Part shown: positions 1-12,179 of the stretch, piece after piece
Layout of the letters: every line of letters starts with the position of its first letter
Numbering within the stretch: the first letter of the stretch is position 1
Made by a program: the position numbers and the translations under genes
Assembly: GCF_019175385.1 (NCBI RefSeq)
Contig: NC_083339.1
Coordinates: 113,817,601 to 113,881,600 of the forward strand
Source of the DNA: Lycium barbarum
Taxonomy: Eukaryota; Streptophyta; Magnoliopsida; Solanales; Solanaceae
DNA length: 64,000 nucleotides
Direction: 5' to 3'
Notes under the pieces: model-generated
The model's database searches: none
The model's input: the letters and a program-made list of their open reading frames with translations, nothing else
What the model was told of the DNA's origin: nothing

Positions 1-811
1 ACACCGATCCTACGTGGTCGGGTATGCTATGGAAATGCTATGTATATGATATGAGTACGAATATGATATGACTATGTATATGAATGTGAATAAGGGCATG
101 TATACGAATACGAGCACAAATATGGTACGGGTACTATCACGGAATACGGATAATGATGTATGTACACAAATACGTATTAGCAAGGGAAAGTTCCTATGAA
201 AGGCAAGTAAGTGCATATGACGACAATATTGCCATCTCCCATCCTATGCTATTTCTTATGTTGCTATTTATGCTTCTATATTGATATTGATCATGCTTTA
301 CATACTCAGTACATTCTTCGTACTGACGTCCTTTTGTTTGTGGACGCTGCGTCATGCCCGCTGGTGCACAGGGAGACAAGCTTGATCCATAGCTGCTTTC
401 TCAGAGACTTCACAGCAGAGCTCCATTTCATTCGGAGCCATAGCTTTTGGGTACTTATTCTTTTGTGTACATAATTGTGGGCATAGCGGGGTCCTGTCCC
501 GCTCATGTGATATGTTATACTCTCCTTAGAGGCTCGTAGTCACATGTGTATGATTAGACGTGTCCGGCCTTGTCGGCCTATATTTTGTATATCTTTTGAT
601 AGCCTCGTCGGCTTATATACATTTGATGTGGCATAGATGTCAATGATGATTTAAAGAAGTTGTCGTCCAATGGGACTAGCGTGATTAATAAAAAAAGGAG
701 ATGTATGTTTAATCGTATGGCTCACCTAGATGTAAGTATATGTGTAAGCCAAGGGTGCCCGGGTGGGCTAGCACAGGGTGCTCGTTGCGGCCCTCTAGAC
801 GGGTCGTGACA
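1..811 (+). mobile_element. Ty3/gypsy LTR, 3' part (cut by window edge)
   Basis: The stretch ends with GGGTCGTGACA at 801-811. This is the same kind of terminus as the complete LTR at 8276-10565, which ends GGGGCGTGACA when read on its own sense strand. It also has the 'GGCCT-CGTCGGC' style interior seen in chromovirus LTRs of Solanaceae. What follows position 811 is not a tRNA primer-binding site, so this is either a 3' LTR or a solo LTR, in plus orientation. The left end and its target duplication lie outside the window. No coding sequence is visible in it. It abuts the sequence downstream of the SEND1 gene, whose last expected exons are missing. Confidence 0.65.
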
Positions 812-1377
812 AATCTCTTCTCTTAACTAAGATGGTGAAACAAGCCCATGTATTCTGTTGCATATTTTATGCAATCTCCGTTAAATGTGCAACTCCAACC
901 CTTGAAATGAGCGAGAGAATGTCTACCAAAATCATGTATTTTGTTGCATATTTTCCATTTTAGTCTTCATGTCACAAAGTAGAAAACTTATCCAGAATGC
1001 TAGAGAGCAAGAAACACACAGAACTAATCTGATCAAGCATACAACTTTACAACCATCTCCCATCCACTAAACCAAAAGACAAACTAATTTGGGTTAGTTA
1101 ACTGGGACAAACAACAACTTAGATAACCCATAAAGAAGTGACATTATCATCTTTGAATGCAAAAGTGCAGTTGAAATTCTGCAGATGCTGCTATCATCAC
1201 GAGAGGATCATTCTCAGGTACACGTACACAGTAGGGCATAATTGCAACAACGATCTTGATAATAAACTACTGTACGGAAGCAAAGTTGGTTTCAGAAACC
1301 ATTGAGTTTGAAGCACAAAAAGTTATATAAAGTAAAATTGAGCACTCATTGCAGTAGAATACTAGAATGAGCATTAC
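812..1377. other. Downstream flank of SEND1, no recognised gene
   Basis: AT-rich sequence between the LTR end and the last recognised SEND1 exon. On the minus strand a short open stretch (about 1260 to 1140) follows a possible acceptor, but its translation does not resemble the chromodomain-like C-terminal region expected for this nuclease family. I see no other coding or RNA signal. Confidence 0.4.
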
Positions 1378-4300
1378 CTCATCTAATGGAAGCTGGACTC
1401 CCAGTTGCGATGCAGTGCACCGCAAGTTGGCAAATCTCCGCAGTTCCCTTTCAGCAATCTTAGGAAGGATATACTCATCTGAGCCACAAAGAACAGAGGG
1501 TTTCAGAGAAGGACCGACGTCTAATTGCATATTTAATTTTTCTAACTAGTACATCAAACAAAATTATTGATTTTCAAGACAGCTGAGCAACCATAGTTGG
1601 AGGTATCCATGATAGATTCCAAATCAAAAGAAACAGGTCCGATAAATCAGTGCATGAAATAGAGCCAAGATTTGGTTCAGAGAAAGCACCTGTCTTCTCA
1701 GGAGGCCAATCAAAAAAATCAGAGCATATTTGCTGAAGCTGGCTGCGGCTATACGGATACAATGCAAGAATCCTGCAACAAAAATGTTTCTTTCAGACTT
1801 CTTAGTTCTTAACTAAGATGTCACCAAAAAGGCAAAAGGGAAAAGAAAAAGAAAGAAGAAGAAAAAGAAAAGAAAAGTATAACTTTGTATAGACACTGTA
1901 TCAAATAAGAATCTACCTTCGTACAGTATGAGAATCCGCTGAATGGCACTTTGGTCTCAGATATGCATCTAATACTTGCAACACCTGACTTTTCATTTGT
2001 GAAGGGCATTTGCTTCCTAATGCAAAAAGGAAAAATAGCAGAGGTTAAACATAAATATGATTTACTAAATACTAGTCAACATCCAGAAGTATTTCTTCTC
2101 TCTATCCCTCTATCCACACCCCCCCTCCCCAAATGGCCCTTTGGTCTCAGATATGCATCTAATACTTGCAACACCTGACTTTCATTTGTGAGGGGCATTT
2201 GCTTCCTAATGCAAAAAAGGAAAAAATAGCAGAGGTTAAACATAAATATGATTTATTAAATACTAGTCAACATCCAGAACAGAAGTATTTCTTCTCTCTA
2301 TCCAAACCCACTCAGATATGCATCTAATACTTGCAACACCTGACTTTCATTTGTGAGGGGCATTTGCTTCCTAATGCAAAAAAGGAAAAAATAGCAGAGG
2401 TTAAACATAAATATGATTTATTAAATACTAGTCAACATCCAGAACAGAAGTATTTCTTCTCTCTATCCAAACCCAACCCCCCCCCCCCCCCCCCCCCCCC
2501 CCCCTTCTTCTTTTTCTCTGGGACTCACCATTAGGATTTTTATACTCTGCAGCATTTTCTCTACCATTGCAATTGTCATCTTCAGTCTGTCTCTTAGAAC
2601 CTTTTTTCTTCTTTACAAAGGAAAATCCTTCTGATGCAATCCATTGAAGAATAGCACTATCACCAATTGATTTAACAATCTGGCAAGCTGACTCCTACGA
2701 ACGCAAAAGCATGTCATAACATAAGCATCGAATTAACCCATTTCAGATGGTAGACATTTTAAATTGAGAGGAAAAAGGATGCCTGCCGGATACAAGAATC
2801 AGAATTTCCAAGACTTACCCGACCAAGTCCATAAACTCCTTCAGAGTAATCACCGCCAAGAATTACTGCCAGCGTTATCTGGAAACAATAATTTCCCAAA
2901 AAAACAAGCCCCAACAAATACATCAGAAATTTAAACAATGAGATGCAATTGCTTCCAGACAAAAGCAAGGTCAATGAAATTCTGACACCATCAGACTTCA
3001 CGGTAAGAATCAGAAAGATTCATAGTTTCTCCAAGAACATTATTTATCAGGACATATGATACTTTCAAGTTGATCATATCATTATATTCTGAAGTCTTGA
3101 ATAAAACTAAGAAATGAAAAAACTTTTCTTCACCCACAAGATAGATTGAAAGTGTTTTCCTTAGACTGATACAGTTTACCCTAGTATCATGACTGGGAAC
3201 AATATCCTTTCCATTGTAATCAATACTGCTAGAAGAAAATATTAAAAAAAAAAAGAAAAGAATTACCAACGAGTTCCTTCCGAGTCCGAGCTTTCTCTCA
3301 ATATCATCCATTTCATAGCAAACAAGATACCCGCCATCCCCTGTATCTCGCAAACTAGAAGTATGAGTACATCAAAATCAATTAAAAGCCACGACTAAGC
3401 GTCAAAAGGAAAGAATAGACAAATATTAACTCAATCCTCACCGAGGCAAATATCTCTATACACTGTCCTTGCTCCAAATAGGAAGGCATCAGAATCTGAT
3501 GTGAAACATCCATCCTGATAATCACAATCGGTACCCGTGTGATACATTATGAGGTTGCTCCAGAGAAAACAAACAATGCAAATTTATGGTAATAAATTTC
3601 TTAATGAAGAGAGTTTTAGAACAACAATTATATCAGGAAAAAACTAGCTTAATCCTCTGAAATGAAGCACTACTAGCATAATGGATCAATGACTTCCACT
3701 CACACAGAATGATTCAGAGTTTAATAATGCGCATTGAGCTTCACCCTCCTCAATCCTGAAAGGTTTTCCAGCAGTCAATAGTTATTTTCTACACCTCAAT
3801 AGTTATAAGCATTATATCACTCAACTCATTAAAGCACTGCCAGTTCACAGTTCAAGGCACTATAATCAGTTCTGAAATGTTTATTTTTCCAAGTATAGAT
3901 ACCTGAGCAAGTTAAGATGTAAAACTAACGTATAATAATATCACATAGAACACTCGTCTCAAAAGGTAATTGATTTCCTCTTATCAACTACATGAATATT
4001 TGCTTTCTGACAGATCAATAGCATACGAAATGCAAAAGCATAGGTAAAGAGTTACCCATCTAAGCACGGAATTCCAAGTGCATTTCCAAGAACTTTAGCC
4101 TCTTTTATCATGCGTGAAAATTCAGATCCTGCGTTTCTTCGTATTGATGACGGTTTAATCGCCTCATCTTGAGTAAGCTACATTATATAAAGCTACTGTG
4201 TAATGGGCAAAGTAAAATGGTATGCAGGTAAACAAAAAAATGAATAAGGGGCATGGCAGGAGGATAAGAGAAAACAGTGAGTAATTAAGTAGTCGTACCA

Positions 4301-5304
4301 CATTTCCAGGATTTAGTCGCCTTCTATAAGTAGATGATTTGATAGCAGGAATGGCTCCATCTGAAAAAGGACAAAAGTTCCACTGAAATGTGCATCATGT
4401 ATTAACTACTGCAGTTCCCTATGTACCAACACCCAATATGCACATTCCAACACCACAAACAAGCGTAATTTTCCAGACTTAATTAGAAACCGTAAACATT
4501 TCTTTGTCTAAATACATGTTCAAATCAAATACTATTACATATTCATCGCAAGCGGCTGCTAAACTTTGTGAATCAACAATACTTTTGTGGGCAGTAAGCC
4601 GCGAATTGATAGCATCTATTTAAGTAACGAAACTCAAAATCCTAAAAATATCATGAGTACTACAAGAGAAAACAAATTCTTGCAACTACGGAAACTACAA
4701 CAACCTCCGTGAACGCTTTGACTAAACGACTAACTAAGGCTGACGGAATAACATAATCGGAAGCACTAAGAATCTTCAAATCGAACCCCCTCTTACAAAG
4801 TATGAATACAACAAGAGCAAGCAAAGAATTTGTTACAAAAAGAGTAAAGTATATATTTTTTAAAAACCCCATTATAGATTTGCTCAAAGAGAAAAAAAGA
4901 AAGAAAATTACCAGTGACAAAGATGAGGCTACAATTCAAAGCAATGAGAGCTCTAAGGCGGTGGAAAAGACCCCTAAGATAAAGCTTCTCCTTCATAGCA
5001 CAATGGGATTTATTTACCATTTGAAGTTGAACTATCCAGCAAGAAAGATCTATACATACCCTCTTGTTCCTGTTACACAGAATTAAATAGAACAATAGTG
5101 AATCCCAACAAGAAAAAGATAAGTCGCGGAGTCAAGATTTTTACTAAGGGACTTAAAAAATATAAAGAAAGTAAACACACGAAAAATTCCAGGGTTCAAA
5201 ATCTACCATGTATACATGAGAAATAATTCTACTTACTGGAGATGATGAAGAGGAAGAGTTTTCTTGCAAGATTCTAAGATATCCCAAAGGTTCTTTACAC
5301 CCAT
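1378..5304 (-). CDS. SEND1: SEND1-type XPG/Rad2-family structure-specific nuclease, 12 exons, C-terminus missing
   Basis: Exons, minus strand: 5304-5237, 5069-4912, 4360-4299, 4177-4056, 3755-3704, 3514-3442, 3340-3267, 2878-2819, 2694-2529, 2016-1917, 1772-1690, 1478-1378. All junctions use GT/AG and the phases add up to 373 codons without a stop. The N-terminal XPG-N domain starts MGVKNLWDILESCKK and includes KRVCIDLSCWIVQ. The XPG-I active site shows GIEEGEAQCALLN and GCFTSDSDAFLFGARTVY, then LGGDYSEGVYGLG, so the acidic catalytic residues are kept. Later exons give FFDWPPEKT and YILPKIAERELRRFANLR, diagnostic of the plant GEN1/SEND1 class; the start resembles SEND1 more than GEN1. This class cuts flaps, single-stranded DNA and Holliday junctions in nuclear DNA repair. 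The usual chromodomain-like C-terminus was not found between the last exon and the LTR at 1-811, so the gene is probably truncated or has a new 3' end. Part of exon 10 is triplicated upstream. Confidence 0.9.
1958..2473. repeat. Tandem triplication of the 5' half of SEND1 exon 10 and adjoining intron
   Basis: A unit of about 165-190 bp beginning CAGATATGCATCTAATAC occurs at about 1958, 2147 and 2313. It contains the first part of exon 10 (minus strand), its 3' splice acceptor and the intron upstream. Copies 2 and 3 share GACTTTCATTTG, where copy 1 has GACTTTTCATTTG. They are therefore one base short in the exon and would shift frame if spliced in. Only copy 1 has the rest of the exon and its donor. 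Confidence 0.85.
2477..2504. repeat. Homopolymer C tract (28 bases)
   Basis: An uninterrupted run of 28 C lies in the SEND1 intron between exons 9 and 10, directly next to the third copy of the triplicated segment. Runs of this length are rare in plant DNA and prone to replication slippage and sequencing error; a second one lies at 35739. Confidence 0.85.
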
Positions 5305-6031
5305 ATTGTTCCTTATACACTTCTTGGTCAACAATTTCTAAGAAAAACGAGCACAGTCCAAGATATTCCCAGTGGTGTTGATTTATGAGAGATATATAAC
5401 CGTTGTTTTTGAATTTTGATTTGTTGCTATTTCCGCTACTTTCACAATTTAGAGGGGCTGTTTAACAGCTACTACATACTTGAAAGTTGAGTCTAAGTAG
5501 GAAGTGAGATAATTATAATTCTAGTCCTCCAACTCTATGTTATCTCAATTATTCATAAATTTTAATTTTAATTCTTATAGTATTTGACTAAATACAAGGT
5601 CTAAAATGGAATGTGCCTTTTCAATTTAGTTGAAATGAACCTTTAAAATATGTCTTTTTTTTATTATCTCTTTGCTTGTGAATAATTACAAATTTTCAAA
5701 ATTATTAATGTTTTACCATTTAATTATCCATATAGGGTAATATACTTTTATAAACAATCCACATATAATTTATTTCCTACATGAAGGAACTAAAATTACA
5801 TATCTCTACGAATGTGTGTTGCACATTATTCCCTATCAATTTATCACACAAAAATGTTAGGTAATATTACTTATAATTACATTATATTACAAAAATGTTA
5901 TTAGACATTAATTTTAATAGTGAGGTAAAAGATGTTATTAGACAATTTAACATTCACAACAATGAAGTATTTTACATTTTGATTATTAATAGGATTGGAA
6001 TTGCTATGTTAGGAATTCGTTTTGTTTGTTT

Positions 6032-6067
<36 letters not shown>

Positions 6068-6386
6068 AAGAACACACCATTTTACATTTTGATTTGGACT
6101 ATACAACTAATGAAGTATATTACATTTTTCTAAATTGATATTATAGAAAAGAAATAGGATTAGAGCTTATTAAGGGTACAAAAGTTGTGTTCAATATTTA
6201 AAGGATATTTTGGTCAAGCAACATTTATATTCATGCTTCTAAAATAATATAAATAGAGTAAAGGACCAAAATCAGAATCTACCGATAACGGAGACACAAA
6301 ATTGATATTATCCCTTCATTTCATTTACCCACAAACTAGTTCTCGCATTATATATGTCAGCAAGGCCCCTTCTTTCGATGATTTTA
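5305..6386. other. SEND1 upstream region and intergenic spacer
   Basis: AT-rich sequence upstream of the SEND1 start codon, so its promoter should be here on the minus strand. A run of 30 T lies at 6033-6062. No gene, RNA or complete transposon could be recognised. Confidence 0.5.
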
Positions 6387-6472
6387 AAGGGGCAATTTGC
6401 AGCATTGTTCTTCGCTTGGGTGGTCTTTAATTTTTACCCTCAAAATGGTGGTCTTTAAATTTTGCCCTTCGG
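6387..6472 (+). repeat. Element A outer left terminal inverted repeat
   Basis: Begins AAGGGGCAATTTGCAGCATT and continues with GGTGGTCTTTAATTTTTACC. It matches the reverse complement of 18955-19033, including the second 'GTGGTCTTTAA' block. Confidence 0.7.
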
Positions 6473-6535
6473 GCAGGATTTGCAAAATTCTACCTCACGA
6501 AATTCTGCCTTGCGATTTATTTTTCTTTTTTTTGC

Positions 6536-6612
6536 GCGGAGTGCCCTTCTTTTGGGCTGGTCTTTATATTTTGCCCCTCATTTATGCCTTCTTTAATTTT
6601 TGCCCCTGCCAC
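6536..6612 (+). repeat. Element A inner left terminal inverted repeat
   Basis: Reads GCGCGGAGTGCCCTTC, then TTTTGGGCTGGTCTTTATA. The reverse complement of 18836-18908 has the same order, including the GGGCTGGTCTTTA block that the outer copies lack, so these two are the best partners. Confidence 0.7.
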
Positions 6613-7739
6613 CTGTTTAATGAAAGTTTTTTGACGAAATTACCCTTACCCCATTAAAACCCTTTCTGTTTCGTCATTTGCCCTTTTCTTTTCTTTTTTT
6701 GCTTCTTCGTTCCTCCTCTGTTTTGTGTCTGTCTTATCTGTTCTAAAATTTAGGTACGAATTTGGATCTTTTGCTCGTTTCAATATTTGTTTTTATGTTA
6801 AATTGTTGTTTGTTGAATTGATATCTTTGTCTTTGTCGTTTTTTATATTTAATTGATCCTTTTTTATTTAAAATTATAGTGTTTTGTTAAAGTGTCTGCA
6901 TGATTTTTTGAACTTTAGTTTCGTTCCCCATGTATATATTTTGGTTTTTTGAATGTCGTATTATGAATGTCGTAATATGTTTTAGTTGATTTTGATATGC
7001 GTTTTGGTTTTCTCTTTGTTGAATCTTTGAAGTTTTGCCTGTGAACAGCTGTTTTATGTTGTTTGTTGTTGTTTTTGTTTAATAATATGGTTTTTGTTAA
7101 GAATGTGTTTGTGCGAGGCGGCATATGCCTGTTCCGGCAAATTTTTTGTTTTTTGAAACTGAATTTATGCCTATTCCGGCATAATTTCGTGATTTAAGTT
7201 AGTTTGTATGTGTTTTGATTTTTTGGTGTTTTTTTTTGTTAATAATGTTGGTTTTTATGAAAGTTTATATGTTTTCCTGATTATAAACTTTAGTTTAAGA
7301 TTTTTGGTGTTTTTTTTGTTTAGTAACCTGTGTTTTCATGAAGACTGTGTTTGTCTGAGGCAACATATGCCGGGTCCGGCAGAGTTCTTGGTTTTTGAAA
7401 CTAAAGTTATGTCGGTTCCGACATAAAGTTATGCCTGTTCCGGCATAATTTCATGAATTAAGTTAATTTATGTGTGTCTTGGTTTTTTGGTGTTGTCTTG
7501 TTAATAATTTTAGTTTTTATGCAATCTTATGTGTTTTTGGTGTTGTTTTGTTAATAATGTTGGCTTTTTATGCAATCTTATGTGTTTTGGTTCTTTCTTC
7601 TATTATGCAGGTATTTGTGTACCAGTCTAGGGGCTAATTTTTTTATTATGGTATATGTTAATTATTTACATTCTCATTTTTGGTTTATTCTTATGTAAAT
7701 TCTTGGTTTCTGTTGACATTAATTTTTCTTTTATAGGAG
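6613..7739 (+). other. Leader region of the element A Ulp1 gene with interspersed palindromes
   Basis: Pyrimidine- and T-rich untranslated sequence upstream of the first recognised exon. It holds five TATGCC-N6-GGCATA type palindromes (7126-7139, 7165-7184, 7368-7381, 7407-7426, 7429-7448). The one at 7407 has TTATGTC and GACATAA arms, a change matched on both sides. An acceptor-like TTTTATAG precedes the coding exon at about 7738. Confidence 0.6.
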
Positions 7740-8275
7740 GAACATCCCTTGGTTAAGTTTGAACACTGGGTTGAAGGAGGTGGCATGTGGAGTGGTGATT
7801 TTCATTTTCAGAGTTTGATTTTGTCCTTTTTGAGTGTCTCTCAATTGGACTTGTTGAAAAAGGGTGTGTTTGGACAGTTTATGAATTTGGTTGATATCCA
7901 CCTGAGTGATAGTATTTTCCATTGCTTGATCTTATCGCAACTTTCATCTAGTAATGATAGTGCGTAAAAGTTTAAGATATTTGATCGCGTGTGTGTATTT
8001 GATTCCGAGTCTTTCCGTCTTTTTACTGGTTTGGATTCTTGTGTTGGCGATTTTAGTGTTGTGTCTAGCAGACCAAATAGATTGTTGAGACTTTATTTTC
8101 CAAATCAGGATAGAATAAGGTTGTGTGATCTCAAGAGTTTCTTACAGATCAAGTCAAGTAATCGTACTGGTGGTTTTTGGGAAAGATTTAGTGATCCTGT
8201 TAGACTTGCTGAGGTCTATATAATGGAGAGGGTTTTGTTGGGTCGTAACGAGAAATGTGTTGTTAAAGGTCATCT

Positions 8276-10565
8276 TGTCACGCCCCGAACCTGGGCCTGG
8301 ACGTAACACGGCACCCGGTGCCTGACTGCATGTGACCGAGCGAACCAACTGGCTGGCTGAATCAACATGTGATACCAAAACATAACTAATTTATAAAATA
8401 AAACTAACACATGCTGATTAACTAAAAGTCTCACTGAAATATCATAATGCGGAAATACTTAGACAATCTGAACATATCTGAAAGTAGCCAACATGGCTAA
8501 ACCAAACAACTGAACGACTACCAACAAGGCTAACATAATAAATATCTGACTGTCTGAACTGTGTCTATGAAGCCTCTAAGAGTACTGAATAATAGAGTTG
8601 TCTATAAACTGAAATAACTGGATAGCTGACAACGCCCCGAAGGAATTTGGGGCTCACCAGTAGCTGATACGTGCACTCCTAAATAGCTGAGTCGTCAACC
8701 TGTATATCGTTGCCTGCATCGCGAGATGCAGGCCTCCAAGCAATAAAAAGGGACATCAGCACATTTGAATTGTACTGGTATGTAAAGCAACTAAAGCAAT
8801 AAAATATTGAAACTGAAACTGAAACTGAAACTGATAACTGTAACTGTAATAGCAAGGAAGTAGAGATATGAATACTCCTTGCTCTGTATCTGAATCATCT
8901 GTATTATCTGTGTTTGTATATGTGGGGCCTCGGCCCAATAATAAATGCACGTTATGGCCTCGGCCTAGTAGTGCGTCAGTCAATGGCCTCGGCCATGTAT
9001 ACGTATACACAAGACTGTGTTGTGCCCTCGGGCAAAATCACATATGTATAATTATGGTTAATTAATAAGGACTGAGACCATAACAACAATGAACAATGCT
9101 GAACTGAAATAGACATGCTGGACTGAATTGAAAACACTGACTGTTTCTGAGCATACTGAATTTCTAGACTGAGACTCGTGTGGTAACAATACATAAGTCT
9201 ATAAAGATTACGTGCTGAGTTCATGATATTCAAATTGATAACCATGAACGAATTCTGTAACTGCAACCCTAGAAGATAACAGTTCTACAACATATCATAA
9301 AACTAGGGCTAAACTGTATTCTGAGTCAAATTACTGACAAGTATGAAGAATGAGGCGTAGGGAGAATCATGAAAATTTCCTAACGTAGATAGTTAGCCTC
9401 ACATATCTTAATTCCAGCCTTTGAGTGTAATACAATGTTCGTCAACCCTTTCAACTTTGATCTATATCAATACAAGTCAAAGGGATTCTATATTTGCAAT
9501 AATATTAATGCTTTGGTCATCTAAGCATTTTATCAAACACTTAGTGGGCATGAAGCTCCACAGTCTCCATTAATGGTGATTTCTTCACCCAATTCCCATT
9601 CTATTACTTCTAGGTGATTCTACAATCTTAATTAGGTGTAATTAACATCATTCTTCATCACCCACATGAATACAACAATCCCAAGTCAACAATCCAAAAC
9701 TCTAGCATAGTTCATATAATCCTCTTTATCAAACCCATTTACTATTCTCCCAAGAACTCATCAATTCACAACTATAAATGTTTAGAGAGTAGAAACATTA
9801 CCTTTTTGAAGTCCAATCCTCTTGAATTCGGGTTCTAGGGTTTTCACATCCAACAATAATGTTCCAATCCTAACTCTATGGATTAGAAGAGTTTACTCAA
9901 GTTAGGAAGGGATTAGAGATTTAAATTCAACCTAGAATCATGATAAAAACTTACCTTGGAATATATTGAGGTTTGGGACTTGTTCTCTATGAGTTTAGAG
10001 AGAATTTTCGTGAATGGGGGGCTGGGGAAATAAACCCCAAGTCCTAAATATAGCTTAAAACGCGTAAACCCGACTTTTGACCCGAAACTGACCCTGTTAT
10101 GCGATGGTCGCGCGACGCACATGCAGCGCACAACCATACTCAGATCATTAGTCAGAGTAGGGGTTTTTTTGCGATTGGCGTGCGGCGCGGGGCCATCGCA
10201 CGCCCTCACAAGTGGCAGGTGTTGGTTCTGCACAACGTTCGGTAAAATAGGCATAACTCTTTGTACGAAGATCTGTTCAAGACCTATAATATACCGTTGG
10301 AAAGATATTTCAAAGGGATACAACTTTCATCAAGGAAGTTTTCCCAAATTACAAATTAATAGAGGGGTTATGGTCGTTGGAAGTAAGACCTTCGATAAAC
10401 TCACTTGCAAACATGCCCCGTAGAGTGGCTTCCAACTTTTCTTTGCCCAAAGACATTTCTTATGACTTAATTGGTTTTCAAAACACTTCCTATAACCCTC
10501 ATATTGTTTCCATTATATTATCATCTTATGAGTCAAACTTTCGCCCGAAGCTACGAGGTGTTACA
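8276..10565 (-). repeat. Chromovirus 3' LTR
   Basis: Full-length LTR with TG...CA termini and a polypurine tract adjacent on its upstream side. The interior has repeated GGCCTCGGCC motifs near 8926-8995. No ORF in it looks real. Confidence 0.85.
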
Positions 10566-10766
10566 ATATCTCCCCCTTGGGATCATTCGTCCTCGAATGA
10601 TAAACATTCGGGATTCTACAAAAATTTCGCCAGAGTTTTCCCTGTAATATGGCACTACCAACCTGTCACAACAACCCATAATATCATTGCCTCACAAGGC
10701 TATATCACAATAGCACTATAAATTGGCCACACACGACCAAAAGCATGAAAAGAAAGCTTACATACC

Positions 10767-10941
10767 TCAAAATCTTGGTGTTTCATCATAAATCTCTTCT
10801 GCGGGCTGAAACAAGTGCGGGTACATGGATTTCATATCCTCCTCGGCTTCCCATGTAGCTTCCTCAACTTTCTAACTCCTCCACAGGACTTTCACTGAGG
10901 CTACTTCCTTAGTTCTCAACTTGCGAACTTGACGGTCAAGA
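10767..10941 (-). pseudogene. C-terminal end of chromovirus pol with chromodomain
   Basis: The minus-strand frame reads ILDRQVRKLRTKEVASVKVL, then a stop codon TAG at 10874-10872, then KVEEATWEAEEDMKSMYPHL, and ends at a TGA at 10769-10767. This is the integrase C-terminal chromodomain of Ty3 chromoviruses (Tekay/Del type), which reads chromatin marks to choose insertion sites. The TAG replaces a codon that is usually Gln in the family, consistent with CAG to TAG decay. Confidence 0.85.
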
Positions 10942-12179
10942 ATGATGAGGTTCGTGATTGTCTTTTACTTTTTCTTTTCTTATTTTTCTATTAGTTATTT
11001 CTTCTTGCTTCCTTTTTTTTTTTGTTTATCGCTGAATCGCTATTTTTTTTCCTTAACACGGCATATTGATGTGATGCTATATTATTTGAGGAAGAAAATG
11101 ATGTATCATCCTCCAGCTACCAATGCTGTTAAGTACACAACAGTAGATATGATGTTTGATCATCTTGTGAAATTTGACATCAATAGATACTACGAAGACC
11201 CGGTTAATTACCACTGGTTTGCTGGCGGCAGTGATGATGCATTTTTGCTGAGTAATATTGTGTATGGGCGAAGAGGAAAATGTTGTATATCATGGGAGAA
11301 TGTCGACAGGGTATTAATTCCTATTCGCCCAAGATATGATGATCCTAAAGCAATTTCTCACTATGTACTTGCTGTTTTCATGATTGATGAGCGTAAATTG
11401 GTAGTTTATAACTCACTCAATCATAATGATGATCATTTGGTTTGCATTGTCGAGGCCTACTGTGGTATGATCCCTAAGTTGTTGATGGTCAATGATTTTC
11501 AATTATTCAGGCCATCATACAATAACTTCAGTAATCTGATATATACCTGGGCTGCCTGTCCAAAGCAAGGATCGTACGTTTCATTCTTATATTTTTTAGC
11601 TTTTTCCGTAGTTTTTTGTTGATTTTTTTTTTTTTTATTGTTTTTTCTTTTTTGTTGTTCTAAAACATCTCTCTTTTATGACTTTCAGAGATTATAATTG
11701 TGGTCGTTTTTTGATCAAGTTTGTTGATATGCCGATTAGCGGTCAAAATCCTGTTGATTGGGATGGTTCTGGTTTGATGGACTACATGAAAGAGTGGTCA
11801 ATCAATTTGGTTTGTCATGAGAAAGATAAGCTGAAAAAGGGTTATGATACGCCACCAGATACAGCTGGAAGTGATTATCATGAGCATAACGATATGGAGT
11901 GTGAGTATGACATGAAAAAGAAAGCAAGATCTGTGAAGAAAGCAAAAAAATAGTTTGTTTTAGTTGAGCAAGATCTGTGAAGAAAGGAAAAAAATAGTTT
12001 GTCTTAGTTATTTTTGCACTATGTAATTTTTTTTCGTGCGCCCTTGTGTTTTTTGTAAATGTTATAAGATTGTACAGTTTGTTTGTGTTATAAATTTCAA
12101 CTTTAAGCCCCTTTGTAATTTGACGGTGTTCATTTTTAATCTCAACTTCTCTGTTCATAAAAGCTGTTATTTTGTTAGA

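Larger units (their letters stand above)
8276..10941 (-). mobile_element. Truncated Ty3/gypsy chromovirus: 3' LTR plus end of pol
   Basis: In minus orientation. The LTR is 8276-10565 (2290 bp), beginning on the sense strand TGTAACACCTCGTAGC and ending GGGGCGTGACA. Next to it, at about 10566-10580, lies a polypurine tract (AAGGGGGAGAT on the sense strand), and then the last part of pol. The element stops at about 10941, where Ulp1-gene intron-like sequence resumes. The remaining internal region and the other LTR are gone, as after a deletion that also took part of the host exon. No 5-bp target duplication can therefore be confirmed. Confidence 0.85.
7740..11953 (+). pseudogene. Element A Ulp1-like (C48) cysteine peptidase gene, interrupted
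   Basis: The first part (7740-8275) reads as one frame apart from a TAA at 7965-7967. It resembles the DUF1985-type N-terminal region of plant transposon Ulp1 proteins, with the segment SESFRLFTGLDS. A truncated Ty3 retrotransposon (8276-10941) then breaks the exon. Coding resumes at about 11054 with HIDVMLYYLRKKMMYHP and runs to a donor near 11573 (ATC|GTACGT). After a short intron ending TTTCAG at 11689 the last exon reads DYNCGRFLIKF and stops at 11951-11953. Candidate catalytic residues are His in HYVLAVF, Cys in NCGRF and a Gln before it. The expected Asp is Asn (VYNSLNH). A Lys-rich tail could be a nuclear signal. The role of such proteins is unknown; deSUMOylation has been proposed from homology. 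Not functional as it stands. Confidence 0.75.

Noticed and set aside
1140..1260. Possible last exon of SEND1
   Set aside because: Open on the minus strand but does not resemble the expected C-terminal domain, and the acceptor is uncertain.
4660..5095. Other ORFs on both strands overlapping the SEND1 second exon
   Set aside because: Shadows of the exon and intron; the correct frame is set by splice phases and XPG-N homology.
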